19,763 nucleotides of DNA from Bacteroides sp. (GCA_030152865.1 JASLIW010000101.1:1-19763), one strand, 5' to 3'. Counted from the first letter of the stretch, positions 1 through 7,939 are shown. A program made the numbers and translations. Notes: generated by a model from the letters alone, not told the origin.

Positions 1-830
1 GCTTCATAAATAGCATAAGCTGTACCTACGTTTTGTACCACAGCTCCTGTTGCAATAGGAAGTGCACCACTAGGTACCTGACGACGAATCACAGCATCAA
101 TTAATTGCTTTTCACCACCTTGTGGGTATTTAACTTGTAGAGGCACCACCTCAATTCCTGCATAGGTAGAAGCTACTTTAGTCATCAGCTCAATAGCATC
201 TGCCTTGTTGTTTTCTATACCTATGAACGCCTTATTTACTTTGACAGCCTTCATAATAATAGAAACTCCTACTACAATTTCTTCGGCTTTTTCAAGCATA
301 AGTTGATGGTCTGCAGTCAGGTAGGGTTCACACTCTACTGCATTTATAATAACACATTCAGCCTTAAATGAAGGTGGAGGTGTCAGCTTGACCTGCGTGG
401 GGAAGCAAGCTCCACCCAAGCCCACAATACCACAGTCTGTGATGCGCTGGATAATCTCTTCAGGAGTCAAATCGCAGTTTTTGACTAGGTCTTTGCTACG
501 ATCGATAGACTCTTCCCATTCATCTCCATCTACATTAATAATAACAGCAGGCTTGGGATAGCCACTAGCGTCAATTACTTGATCTATTTTGGCCACTGTA
601 CCACTTACAGAAGAGTGAATAGCAGCAGACACAAATCCACCTGGCTCGGCTATCTTTGTACCTACTTTTACACTGTCGCCTCTTTTCACTATCGCTTTGG
701 CTGGAGCTCCAATATGCTGGCTAAGTAAGATAGCCACTTGCTTGGGTACTTCAGCCTGTATGATAGCTTGACCTGCTGACAGCTTATTTTCCTCTGGGTG
801 AATACCACCGATTGAAAATGTCTTCAACAT
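1..830 (-). CDS. rnfC: RnfC, Rnf electron transport complex subunit (N-terminal part, cut by window edge)
   Basis: RnfC is the peripheral subunit of the membrane Rnf complex (ferredoxin:NAD+ oxidoreductase coupled to Na+ or H+ pumping). It carries the NADH/FMN-binding site and C-terminal iron-sulfur clusters. The visible 276 codons start at an ATG whose complement is at 828-830, with opening residues MLKTFSIGGIHPEENK typical of RnfC. A glycine-rich nucleotide/FMN-binding motif GIVGLGGACFPT lies near residues 134-145, followed by NAVECEPYLTADH near 163-175, as in RnfC and the NuoF-like fold. The reading frame is open to base 1, so the C-terminal SLBB and ferredoxin-like portions are missing here. 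It starts 25 bases after the rnfB stop and is surely co-transcribed with it. In related genomes rnfD, G, E and A follow; they would lie to the left of the window. Confidence 0.95.
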   Translation of the reverse strand, partial: MLKTFSIGGIHPEENKLSAGQAIIQAEVPKQVAILLSQHIGAPAKAIVKRGDSVKVGTKIAEPGGFVSAAIHSSVSGTVAKIDQVIDASGYPKPAVIINVDGDEWEESIDRSKDLVKNCDLTPEEIIQRITDCGIVGLGGACFPTQVKLTPPPSFKAECVIINAVECEPYLTADHQLMLEKAEEIVVGVSIIMKAVKVNKAFIGIENNKADAIELMTKVASTYAGIEVVPLQVKYPQGGEKQLIDAVIRRQVPSGALPIATGAVVQNVGTAYAIYE

Positions 831-855
831 ATATCTTGTGTTTTTATTTTCTCTA

Positions 856-1785
856 TTAATTTTCCTTAGTTGTTGGCTGCTCGGCTGCCTTCTTGGGTTC
901 AGCACTTGGTGTAACTTTTGAGGCTACTTTCTTAGGAGCAGCATCTCCTTCCACTTTCTTCTTACGTGGAGGGAAATTGACTTCAATGATAGAGCCTTGT
1001 GGACAAGCCTCTACACATTTGCGACAAGATTTACACTTGTGTGGATCAATGTAAGCCAAGCGATCCTTGAGGGTAATTGCCTCAAATGGACAGGTTTTCA
1101 CACAGATACCACAACCAATGCAGCTTACATCACAAGCTTTACGTGCCGCAGCCCCTTTGTCTTTGTTGACACAAGAAACATAAACTCTACGTGATCGCTT
1201 ACCAACAGGGCGAAGCTCAATGATATCTTTAGGACAAGCCTCTACACAAGAGTTACATGCTGTACATTTGGCTTCATCTACTTCGGGTATCCCTGTCTCT
1301 GGATTGATATGAATGGCGTCAAACTGACAAACACTCACACAATCACCACAACCTAGACAACCGTAACTACAAGCTGTTTCACCACCATACAAGGAGGCTG
1401 CAATAGCACAACTTGGTGCACCATCATACTGATTGATACGAGGGCGATTGGCACAAGTACCATTACAGCGCACTACAGCAACTTTTGGATCTACAGCACC
1501 TGCATCTCTACCTAAAATAGAGGCTACCTTACCCATTACATCAGCACCACCGACAGGACAGTTCATTCCGTCAAGCGTATCTGACTTTACACAAGCTTCA
1601 GCAAAACCTGAACAGCCTGGGTAGCCACATCCGCCACAGTTTGCCTGAGGGAGCACTTCTGAGACCTGAGCAATTCTTGGATCTTCATACACTGCAAATT
1701 TCTTTGAAGCTAGGTATAATACGGCAGCTAAGACCAACGCAATAGCTCCAATAGAAATAACTGCAATTAGGATCGAATTAGTCAT
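856..1785 (-). CDS. rnfB: RnfB, multi-cluster ferredoxin subunit of the Rnf complex
   Basis: RnfB passes electrons from soluble ferredoxin into the Rnf complex. The 309-residue product begins with a membrane anchor (residues 4-26). Next comes the RnfB-type cluster motif with cysteines at 50, 53, 58 and about 76 (CGGCGYPGC). Four ferredoxin-type CxxCxxCxxxC motifs follow, starting at C143, C174, C222 and C251. Additional cysteines sit at 107, 111, 126, 139, 205 and 218. That pattern predicts at least five [4Fe-4S] clusters, more than the three of the roughly 190-residue enterobacterial RnfB, but in keeping with the longer anaerobe type. The last 35 or so residues (273-309) are a Lys/Ala/Pro-rich tail with no cysteines, probably disordered. 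The gene sits 6 bases after the rseC-like gene and 25 bases before rnfC. The start ATG (complement of 1783-1785) directly precedes the anchor helix. Confidence 0.96.
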   Translation of the reverse strand: MTNSILIAVISIGAIALVLAAVLYLASKKFAVYEDPRIAQVSEVLPQANCGGCGYPGCSGFAEACVKSDTLDGMNCPVGGADVMGKVASILGRDAGAVDPKVAVVRCNGTCANRPRINQYDGAPSCAIAASLYGGETACSYGCLGCGDCVSVCQFDAIHINPETGIPEVDEAKCTACNSCVEACPKDIIELRPVGKRSRRVYVSCVNKDKGAAARKACDVSCIGCGICVKTCPFEAITLKDRLAYIDPHKCKSCRKCVEACPQGSIIEVNFPPRKKKVEGDAAPKKVASKVTPSAEPKKAAEQPTTKEN

Positions 1786-1791
1786 AAATAG

Positions 1792-2208
1792 TTATTTTAT
1801 TAGTTTTATTTTAAATGTAAATTCGTGTTTCAATCGATTTTTGAGTGCCCAGAGTATACCATAATAAGGTATTAAAGAAATGAGGGCCAATACAGCAGCA
1901 TAGAGCTCATTACCCCACAGCTGCATAAATAAGAACAAGGCCAATATAAGCCAGACGAAAGGGATAACGAAAGCCAGCAGCACCGCTTTTAGCCCCATAC
2001 TCGTCTGTCCTTCTAGCAGAACAGACTGTCCTAGTTCATAGCGATTATGTTGGTCAACTACATCTATTAATTTCTCCTTACTTTCGGAGGAGGAGCAAAA
2101 TCCCTTAGCACTACAGGCAGCGCATGCAGTAGTTTGAATGATGCGCACTCGAATGTGAGCACCTTCAATTTTCTCTACGATGCCTTGATGTTGAATAGTA
2201 TTTGTCAT
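1792..2208 (-). CDS. rseC: RseC/MucC-family protein (SoxR-reducing system type), first gene of the rnf operon
   Basis: A 138-residue protein of the RseC/MucC family. In E. coli a member takes part with the Rnf-like Rsx complex in reducing SoxR, and it is also linked to sigma-E control. The N-terminal half is a soluble domain opening MTNTIQHQGIVEKIEG with a cysteine cluster at C29, C32 and C38 (CAACSAKGFC), which could bind a metal or Fe-S cluster or act as a redox dithiol. Two hydrophobic segments follow at about residues 72-95 and 101-122, with a basic C-terminus. It lies 6 bases upstream of rnfB on the same strand and heads the operon, an arrangement common in Bacteroidales. Its role there is more likely in Rnf assembly or regulation than in SoxR reduction, but this is inference. 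The gene symbol reflects family membership only. Confidence 0.88.
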   Translation of the reverse strand: MTNTIQHQGIVEKIEGAHIRVRIIQTTACAACSAKGFCSSSESKEKLIDVVDQHNRYELGQSVLLEGQTSMGLKAVLLAFVIPFVWLILALFLFMQLWGNELYAAVLALISLIPYYGILWALKNRLKHEFTFKIKLIK

Positions 2209-2237
2209 GATTGCAAACTATACCTTACAATTTCAAG

Positions 2238-2264
2238 CAAATTTAATCATTATTTGTGAACAAA
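2238..2264 (-). promoter_or_regulatory. Predicted promoter of the rseC-rnfBC operon
   Basis: On the minus strand TAAATTTG (complement of 2238-2245) matches the Bacteroidetes -7 element TAnnTTTG exactly, about 30 bases before the rseC-like ATG. A TTTG (complement of 2261-2264) lies upstream and could serve as the -33 box, but the 15-base spacing is shorter than the usual 19-21. The assignment is therefore moderate. Confidence 0.5.
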
Positions 2265-2267
2265 TAA
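2250..2267. promoter_or_regulatory. Inverted repeat overlapping the rnf promoter (possible operator)
   Basis: TTATTTG-tgaa-CAAATAA is a perfect 7-base inverted repeat with a 4-base centre. It sits over the presumed -33 region of the rnf operon promoter. Its size and TTTGTGA-like half resemble sites of CRP/FNR-family dimers in general, but no regulator can be named from the sequence. AT-rich palindromes of this size can arise by chance. Confidence 0.35.
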
Positions 2268-2383
2268 GTTTTATCGCTTTTTTTATATCCTCAATAAGTC
2301 TGCTTTAACGATTCCAACAAATTAGAAGTAGTTTCTTATGTTATTAAACATAAAAGACTTAATATCTACCCTTCTTCCAAAAG

Positions 2384-2456
2384 GTCCCTGACTGACACCT
2401 CTTGGTTCAGGAGCTGATTCTCCCTACATCCCTGCCTAAAAACATTCAGACAGGGA
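2384..2456. repeat. Intergenic double-hairpin element, copy A
   Basis: The spacer between the rnf operon and the DUF3078 gene holds two neighbouring hairpins. The first pairs TCCCTGA (2385-2391) with TTCAGGA (2406-2412), with one bulged base. The second pairs TCCCTG (2429-2434) perfectly with CAGGGA (2451-2456). The second shares TACATCCCTG, then AAACAT, CAG, GGG and ACAAAA in the same order, with the element at 15987-16026. The surrounding bases of 2268-2383 show no open reading frame of note. Function unknown; it may be a dispersed repeat or a small structured RNA. Confidence 0.45.
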
Positions 2457-2457
2457 C

Positions 2458-2489
2458 AAAAAAAAGGAGAGCTAGCTCTCCTTTTTTTT
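2458..2489 (-). terminator. Intrinsic terminator of the DUF3078 gene
   Basis: The 16-base self-complementary core GGAGAGCTAGCTCTCC (2466-2481) is flanked by eight A's on one side and eight T's on the other, making a perfect 32-base palindrome. It lies 22 bases past the stop codon of the minus-strand DUF3078 gene and gives a GC-rich hairpin with a U-run in either direction. Confidence 0.85.
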
Positions 2490-2510
2490 ATTTCATGTAC
2501 TTTATTTCTC

Positions 2511-3950
2511 TTACCATTTGTAATTGATACCAAAGCTCAGTCGCTCGTTCAACTGAAAGTAACTTTTATCTTCTACGCGTTTAGCCGCATCGTCAAAGCG
2601 CGTGTGTACGTAGAGCTTGGTAGATAAGTAGCGATTTAAAATAAAGTTAAATGTATTTTCCCACTCTGATTCTACTTTTTCATAGTTGGTAAAGTAGACT
2701 AGGCGTGAATTCCATACTATAGATGGAAATATCTTCCAGACCATACGTGATTCTATCTTCGAACCCACATCATGCAGAACACTTTTACCTTCTTTCAAGC
2801 CAAATCGCGTTTCATCCACCCGTTTATTACGAACATATCTGATGTTATAAGTGGCAGGTGAAAGAATTACAGACAAGTCTATTTTCTTTTTTCTAAGCTT
2901 ATAATCCATACCCAGACCCACGACTAAATCGGCGGGAGCCAAGAAAGCTGAGACCATCTCTTGCGAGTTCTTCTTGTAGTTTGGGGCAAACTGTGTACTA
3001 AATGTTCCTGATAACGTATAGTACCAATTCGTTGTTGCACGAATACCTAGCTTACTAGACATTCGAATCAGGTCTGTATTGATACGATAACTGCGGATGG
3101 TGTCTGAAGAGATGGTATTGAAGCCAAATTTGGCCTCAAATATATTTTCAAATTGTATTTTTTCTCGGTCGTTGTAGTTGGCAAAAAGCTTTAGGCTTCC
3201 CAGTAAAGAGTTGTTACTTTCCCCTCCCTTATGCCAGTTTTCGGAGATGTAGTTCTGAGTCATTTGTAAAGATCCCTCTCCTCCTGTTAGCCACCAATTG
3301 GGTTTGCGGATGTAGGTTTCCACCATACTTAAGCCCTCATCTAAGTCATCATCTGCTTTGAACAATGGACTAATCTCTTTGGTAAAGGCTTTTTTACTGT
3401 CTTCTACCTTGGCAATATATACCTTATGGCCTTGTATCCGATTCTCGGTAGTTACAACTAAGCCCAAATCATCCATATACATGCGAAATAGAGCATGATC
3501 TATAATCTTGTTGGCTCGATCTACACGTGTCCACTTCGTATCATCAAAGGCCAGCAAGTTTTGCTGCCAATCAGGCTTTTTTACAAACTGCAGAGGCTCT
3601 AGCTCTGGCAGGTCATAATACTTCATGGGCGAGTTGTATAGAACTAAAGGTGAAGTTAGGCGATAATAGTAAGGGTCTGGAGCGATATAACGCATCGGAA
3701 CAGACTCATCATTGAGGTATTCTAACTCTTCTATGTATTGATTATATAAGAAAGAGATGGTATCCATCTGTGGAGGATCTTTTTGCAAATTAAGACGCAA
3801 AAATAGGTAGTTACTCAATCCTGAAGATAAAGTATCTACCCCTTGGATGTGTACAAGAGATGTAGAGCGATCAAGCGGTTCAGTATTGGCCACTACTGGG
3901 CTCACAAATAAGACGATCAAACTCAATAATCCTATAACTCTCTTTTTCAT
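2511..3950 (-). CDS. DUF3078 family protein, probable outer-membrane beta-barrel
   Basis: A secreted protein of 479 residues in a family essentially confined to Bacteroidetes; its molecular function is not known. I place the start at the ATG complementary to 3948-3950, which gives a clean signal peptide (MKKRVIGLLSLIVLFVSPVVA). A longer reading from a TTG at 3977 adds nine residues before the signal and would begin inside the predicted -7 promoter box. The C-terminal half (roughly residues 215-479) holds the DUF3078 core, starting around NWWLTGGEGSLQMTQNYISE. It shows alternating polar and aromatic strands and ends in FGINYKW, an aromatic last residue as in barrels delivered to the BAM complex. 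The N-terminal 200 residues are probably a periplasmic region. The gene stands alone between its own promoter and terminator. Confidence 0.88.
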   Translation of the reverse strand: MKKRVIGLLSLIVLFVSPVVANTEPLDRSTSLVHIQGVDTLSSGLSNYLFLRLNLQKDPPQMDTISFLYNQYIEELEYLNDESVPMRYIAPDPYYYRLTSPLVLYNSPMKYYDLPELEPLQFVKKPDWQQNLLAFDDTKWTRVDRANKIIDHALFRMYMDDLGLVVTTENRIQGHKVYIAKVEDSKKAFTKEISPLFKADDDLDEGLSMVETYIRKPNWWLTGGEGSLQMTQNYISENWHKGGESNNSLLGSLKLFANYNDREKIQFENIFEAKFGFNTISSDTIRSYRINTDLIRMSSKLGIRATTNWYYTLSGTFSTQFAPNYKKNSQEMVSAFLAPADLVVGLGMDYKLRKKKIDLSVILSPATYNIRYVRNKRVDETRFGLKEGKSVLHDVGSKIESRMVWKIFPSIVWNSRLVYFTNYEKVESEWENTFNFILNRYLSTKLYVHTRFDDAAKRVEDKSYFQLNERLSFGINYKW

Positions 3951-3974
3951 ATTATATACAATAAAATTCTTGAA

Positions 3975-4007
3975 CAAATGTACATGATTAATTTATTTAT
4001 ACCTCAA
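3975..4007 (-). promoter_or_regulatory. Predicted promoter of the DUF3078 gene
   Basis: The minus strand carries TACATTTG (complement of 3975-3982), an exact TAnnTTTG -7 element, about 25 bases before the chosen ATG. A TTG (complement of 4005-4007) sits 22 bases upstream, slightly beyond the usual -33 spacing. The position explains why the in-frame TTG at 3977 is part of the promoter rather than a start codon. Confidence 0.6.
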
Positions 4008-4010
4008 TAT

Positions 4011-4304
4011 AAGGCATAAATAAATTGTAGTTAAAAATTGGAATAAATTCAACTATCTAACACCTAGCGATTAGATTTTGTTCTTTTACTGCACTTTATC
4101 TGGATGCAGCTAAGTTCAATACAACCCTACTCGCTAGATAGTCTTTTGCAGCAGAAGTAAGTAATTGAGGAATATACTCCTACATTTTTTACTTAAAAGA
4201 GAATAGTAAGCTCCTGAACTCAACTTTTACCTACAAAGGTGAATTATTCGATTAAATTCTATAATTTGTTCAGCTTAAAGCTCTCTTTCTTCCTCTTTTT
4301 TTTA
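4011..4304. other. Divergent spacer before pyrG with several small inverted repeats, no gene seen
   Basis: About 300 bases with no convincing reading frame or known RNA. It contains several short inverted repeats: CTGCA (4089-4093) with TGCAG (4105-4109); CGCTAGATAG (4132-4141), which can pair with CTATCTA plus CTAGCG at 4053-4069 if four bases are looped out; and AGCTT-A-AAGCT (4272-4282) just upstream of the pyrG -7 box. Taken together it could be a regulatory region or an unrecognised structured RNA, but nothing here is decisive. Confidence 0.3.
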
Positions 4305-4326
4305 TAATTTTGCACCGTTTTGGTGC
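4305..4326 (+). promoter_or_regulatory. Predicted pyrG-yidC promoter with an inverted repeat over the start site
   Basis: TAATTTTG (4305-4312) fits the Bacteroidetes -7 consensus TAnnTTTG. No TTG lies at a proper -33 distance. GCACC (4312-4316) and GGTGC (4322-4326) form a 5-base inverted repeat around the expected transcription start near 4317, so it may be a protein-binding site more than an RNA hairpin. The resulting leader to the GTG start codon would be about 85 bases. Confidence 0.45.
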
Positions 4327-4401
4327 CAATTAGAAACGTTTATATTTATAGTAAGGTATCCAAGTACAATCAAAGATAGTAATTATAAAAACTACATAGC
4401 T

Positions 4402-6003
4402 GTGGGAGAAACAAAATACATATTCGTAACAGGTGGAGTTGCCTCTTCACTAGGTAAGGGAATTATCTCTTCTTCAATAGGAAAACTACTACAAGCCAGA
4501 GGCTATAGTGTAAGTATCCAAAAGTTTGATCCTTACATTAATATTGATCCTGGTACACTTAACCCGTATGAGCATGGCGAGTGTTATGTCACTGTAGATG
4601 GACATGAAGCCGACCTTGATTTAGGCCATTACGAGCGTTTTTTAGGCATTCAAACTACAAAAGCCAATAATATTACTACAGGACGTATTTACAAAAGTGT
4701 TATTGATAAAGAGCGTCGTGGTGATTACTTAGGTAAAACGGTTCAAATCATCCCTCACATTACAGACGAAATAAAGCGTAATGTCAAGCTATTGGGTAAG
4801 AAAAACAACTTTGACTTTGTGATTACAGAAATAGGTGGTACCGTGGGAGATATCGAATCTCTTCCTTATATTGAGAGTATCCGACAGCTCAAATGGGAGC
4901 TAGGACAAAATGCAGTCTGTGTACACCTTACCTATGTTCCTTACCTATCAGCAGCCAAGGAATTAAAAACAAAACCAACTCAACACTCCGTTAAGACACT
5001 GCAATCTCTAGGGGTACAACCAGATATTTTAGTCTTAAGAGCCGAACATGAGTTAAATGAAAATCTACGCAAGAAAGTAGCTCTTTTCTGTAACGTGGCT
5101 TTAGACTCTGTAGTTCAGTCTATAGATGCTCCTACTATTTATGAAGTACCTTTGTTGATGCAAAAGCAAAACTTAGATACAACTATTCTTAAAAAGATGG
5201 GCTTACCTACTGGCAAGGCACCTGAGCTTCGCCCATGGAAGGAGTTCTTAAAAAGAAGAGCTGCTGCTACTGAAACTGTTACTATAGGACTTGTTGGCAA
5301 GTACGTAGAGCTACCTGATGCTTACAAATCTATACTCGAAGCCCTATCTCAAGCAGCAACCTATAATGATCGTAAGCTTAAGATTGAGCTCATTCAGTCG
5401 GGAGATATTCATGCTGACAACGTGGGTGAAAAGCTTAGCAAAGTAGACGGTGTTATCATCTGTCCTGGATTTGGATCAAGAGGTGTAGAGGGTAAATATA
5501 TTGCTGCCGAATACACCCGTAAAAACAATATCCCTACCTTTGGTATCTGCTTAGGCATGCAGTGTATGGTAGTGGAGTTTGCTCGTAATGTTTTAGGTCA
5601 TGCAACAGCCAATTCCACTGAGTTTGACGAGAAAACCGACTACAATGTCATTGACATCATGGAAGAACAAAAAGCAATTACAGACTTAGGAGGTACAATG
5701 CGTCTTGGTGCTTATGAGTGTTTAATCAAAAAAGGAAGTAAGGCTTACGATGCCTACCAGAAGGAACACATCCAAGAACGTCACCGACACCGCTATGAGT
5801 TTAATAACAAGTTTGTCGATGAGTTTACTGAAAATGGAATGAACTGTGTAGGTATCAATCCTGAGTCAGACTTAGTTGAAGTTGTGGAGATTTCAACACA
5901 CAAATGGTATATAGGAGTTCAGTTTCACCCAGAATACGGTAGCACTGTATTAAATACTCATCCCTTATTTTTATCATTCATTCAAGCCTGTATTACTAAA
6001 TAA
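4402..6003 (+). CDS. pyrG: CTP synthase
   Basis: Makes CTP from UTP with ATP and glutamine, the last step of de novo pyrimidine nucleotide synthesis, in the cytoplasm. The 533-residue length is normal for the family. The N-terminal synthetase domain shows the P-loop-like GGVASSLGKGI (11-21) and ITEIGGTVGDIESLP (141-155). The C-terminal class I glutamine amidotransferase domain (about 292-533) has GICLGMQ with nucleophile C383, and VQFHPEYG with H509 and E511, completing the triad. The start is a GTG: no in-frame ATG precedes it, and GETKYIFVTGG aligns with the usual N-terminus. yidC follows 43 bases later on the same strand with no terminator between, so the two are likely co-transcribed. Confidence 0.98.
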   Translation: MGETKYIFVTGGVASSLGKGIISSSIGKLLQARGYSVSIQKFDPYINIDPGTLNPYEHGECYVTVDGHEADLDLGHYERFLGIQTTKANNITTGRIYKSVIDKERRGDYLGKTVQIIPHITDEIKRNVKLLGKKNNFDFVITEIGGTVGDIESLPYIESIRQLKWELGQNAVCVHLTYVPYLSAAKELKTKPTQHSVKTLQSLGVQPDILVLRAEHELNENLRKKVALFCNVALDSVVQSIDAPTIYEVPLLMQKQNLDTTILKKMGLPTGKAPELRPWKEFLKRRAAATETVTIGLVGKYVELPDAYKSILEALSQAATYNDRKLKIELIQSGDIHADNVGEKLSKVDGVIICPGFGSRGVEGKYIAAEYTRKNNIPTFGICLGMQCMVVEFARNVLGHATANSTEFDEKTDYNVIDIMEEQKAITDLGGTMRLGAYECLIKKGSKAYDAYQKEHIQERHRHRYEFNNKFVDEFTENGMNCVGINPESDLVEVVEISTHKWYIGVQFHPEYGSTVLNTHPLFLSFIQACITK

Positions 6004-6046
6004 AAGAACAGCATATTAATAATTTCTATAAACAACGCGAATATTC

Positions 6047-7918
6047 ATGGATAGAAACACAGTCATAGGATTTGTACTGATAGGTCTCCTTTTAATAGGA
6101 TTTAATTATTTCAATAGACCTAGTGAGGAGCAAATCGCAGCAATGCAACAATACAATGATTCAATTGCTACATTGCAAGCTGATCAACAAGCCCTAAAAG
6201 AAAAGCAAGCGGAAGCACTCTCTTTTGAAACGATCACTCCAACAAAAGTAGATTCCACTTCCTTATTCTTTAATGCTCATGAAGGAGAAGAAGAACTAAT
6301 TACTTTAAAAAATGAAGTAGTACATGTAACCTTCTCTACAAAAGGAGGCCGGGTGTACTCTGCTGAACTGCAGGAGTACAAAGACCAAGGAGATGAAAAT
6401 GGCGAAAACAAGCAAAACTTGGTTCTATTCAAGGATGAAGAGAATACCTTCAACTTTAATTTTTACAATCAGAATGAGGTTATTCAATCCAAGAATTACT
6501 ACTTCACGCCTGTAAATATTACAGAGTCGGGCTTGACTATGCGCTTGATGGCTGATGAAAACAGCTACATTGATTTTATCTACAGCCTAGATAAAGATGA
6601 TCCAAGAAGCTATTTGGTGGATTTCCAAATCAAGGCTACAGGCCTTGAAGGCAAACTAGCTCATACCAATTATGTTGATATTGACTGGGCACAAACTACT
6701 CCTCAGCATGAGCAAGGTCATGTCTTCGAAAACAGACTTTCTCGACTCACCTATCGCACTGTCAATAACGACACAGAGAGACTTACGGAAACAAAAGAAG
6801 TAACTGAGAAGCCCGAAAAAGACCTCAATTGGGTGGCTTTCAGAAGCCAGTTCTTTGCAAGTATCTTAATTACAGATCAAGGATTTCAAGATGCAAGCCT
6901 GACCTCTATCCCTCAAGATAAGGACAGCAAGTACATCAAGAACTACAAGGCAGATATGAAGACCTTCTTTGACCCATCGGGCAAGGAAGCTACTCAAATG
7001 TACCTTTACCTAGGTCCAAACCACTACAAGACACTTAAAGCGATAGATAAAGACAAAGGACACAAGTGGAGATTAAATACGCTAGTGTACTTAGGCTGGC
7101 CGGTTGTAAAACAAATAAACCGCTGGTTTACTATTAATATCTTTGACTGGCTTACTAGCTTAGGTATGAGCATGGGCGTAGTTTTATTAATTATGACTAT
7201 CATCGTTAAAGCGATTGTGTTTCCAGCTACTAAGAAAACCTTTATGTCTTCGGCCAAGATGAGGGTGCTTAAACCACAGGTAGATGAGATTAATGCCAAG
7301 TATCCAGATGAAGCCGATGCCATGAAGAAACAACAAGAGGTAATGGGTCTATACAGCCAATACGGTGTCAGTCCAATGGGTGGCTGCTTGCCTATGCTTC
7401 TTCAGTTCCCTATCCTGATGGCCTTATTTATGTTTGTACCTAGTGCTATTGAGCTTCGTCAAGAAAGCTTCTTATGGGCCACAGACCTTTCTACCTACGA
7501 TGCTTTAATTAAGTTCCCTTTCCATATTCCTCTACTGGGCGACCACTTAAGTATATTCTGTTTGTTGATGACTGTTACTAACATTCTCAATACAAAATAT
7601 ACCATGGCTCAGCAAAATACAGGTGCACAACCTCAAATGCCAGCGATGAAATGGATGATGTACTTAATGCCTGTTATGTTCTTATTTATCTTAAATGACT
7701 ATCCTTCAGGTTTATGTTACTACTACTTCTTATCTACTTTAATTAGTGTAGTTACTATGATCTTCTTGCGTAAGACTACAGATGAGGAAAAGTTACTAGC
7801 AGAACTTGAAAGCAAAAAGAATACACAGAAAAAGAAATCTGGCTTTGCTGCACGTTTACAAGCTATGCAGGAGGAACAACAGCGTATGCTCGAAGAAGAG
7901 CGCAAAAAAAAGAAATAA
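6047..7918 (+). CDS. yidC: Membrane protein insertase YidC
   Basis: YidC inserts and folds inner-membrane proteins, alone or with SecYEG. The 623-residue product has the Gram-negative layout. There is an N-terminal membrane segment (5-20), a long periplasmic P1-type domain (about 85-340), then the conserved insertase core from about residue 356 with membrane segments near 370-392, 445-468, 495-515, 535-552 and 556-575. The last 45 residues are a strongly charged Lys/Glu tail ending in KKKK, suited to ribosome contact. In the first core helix, where E. coli has the conserved groove arginine followed by a YPLT-type stretch, this protein has K388 (VKAIVFPATKK), so the positive charge is kept as lysine. 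It follows pyrG and ends at a terminator shared with uvrA. Confidence 0.97.
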   Translation: MDRNTVIGFVLIGLLLIGFNYFNRPSEEQIAAMQQYNDSIATLQADQQALKEKQAEALSFETITPTKVDSTSLFFNAHEGEEELITLKNEVVHVTFSTKGGRVYSAELQEYKDQGDENGENKQNLVLFKDEENTFNFNFYNQNEVIQSKNYYFTPVNITESGLTMRLMADENSYIDFIYSLDKDDPRSYLVDFQIKATGLEGKLAHTNYVDIDWAQTTPQHEQGHVFENRLSRLTYRTVNNDTERLTETKEVTEKPEKDLNWVAFRSQFFASILITDQGFQDASLTSIPQDKDSKYIKNYKADMKTFFDPSGKEATQMYLYLGPNHYKTLKAIDKDKGHKWRLNTLVYLGWPVVKQINRWFTINIFDWLTSLGMSMGVVLLIMTIIVKAIVFPATKKTFMSSAKMRVLKPQVDEINAKYPDEADAMKKQQEVMGLYSQYGVSPMGGCLPMLLQFPILMALFMFVPSAIELRQESFLWATDLSTYDALIKFPFHIPLLGDHLSIFCLLMTVTNILNTKYTMAQQNTGAQPQMPAMKWMMYLMPVMFLFILNDYPSGLCYYYFLSTLISVVTMIFLRKTTDEEKLLAELESKKNTQKKKSGFAARLQAMQEEQQRMLEEERKKKK

Positions 7919-7939
7919 ATACTTATCTCTTTTGATATA

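Noticed and set aside
2458..2489. The 32-base perfect palindrome considered as a recombination or binding site
   Set aside because: Its place just after a stop codon and the flanking A and T runs fit a simple intrinsic terminator.
3999..4010. A 12-base match (ATATTGAGGTAT) between the DUF3078 promoter region, minus strand, and 11014-11025
   Set aside because: It is AT-rich, falls at different places relative to the two promoters, and does not extend, so it is probably chance.
7024..7323. A 99-residue minus-strand frame inside yidC
   Set aside because: Antisense to the conserved insertase core; no start context or family resemblance.
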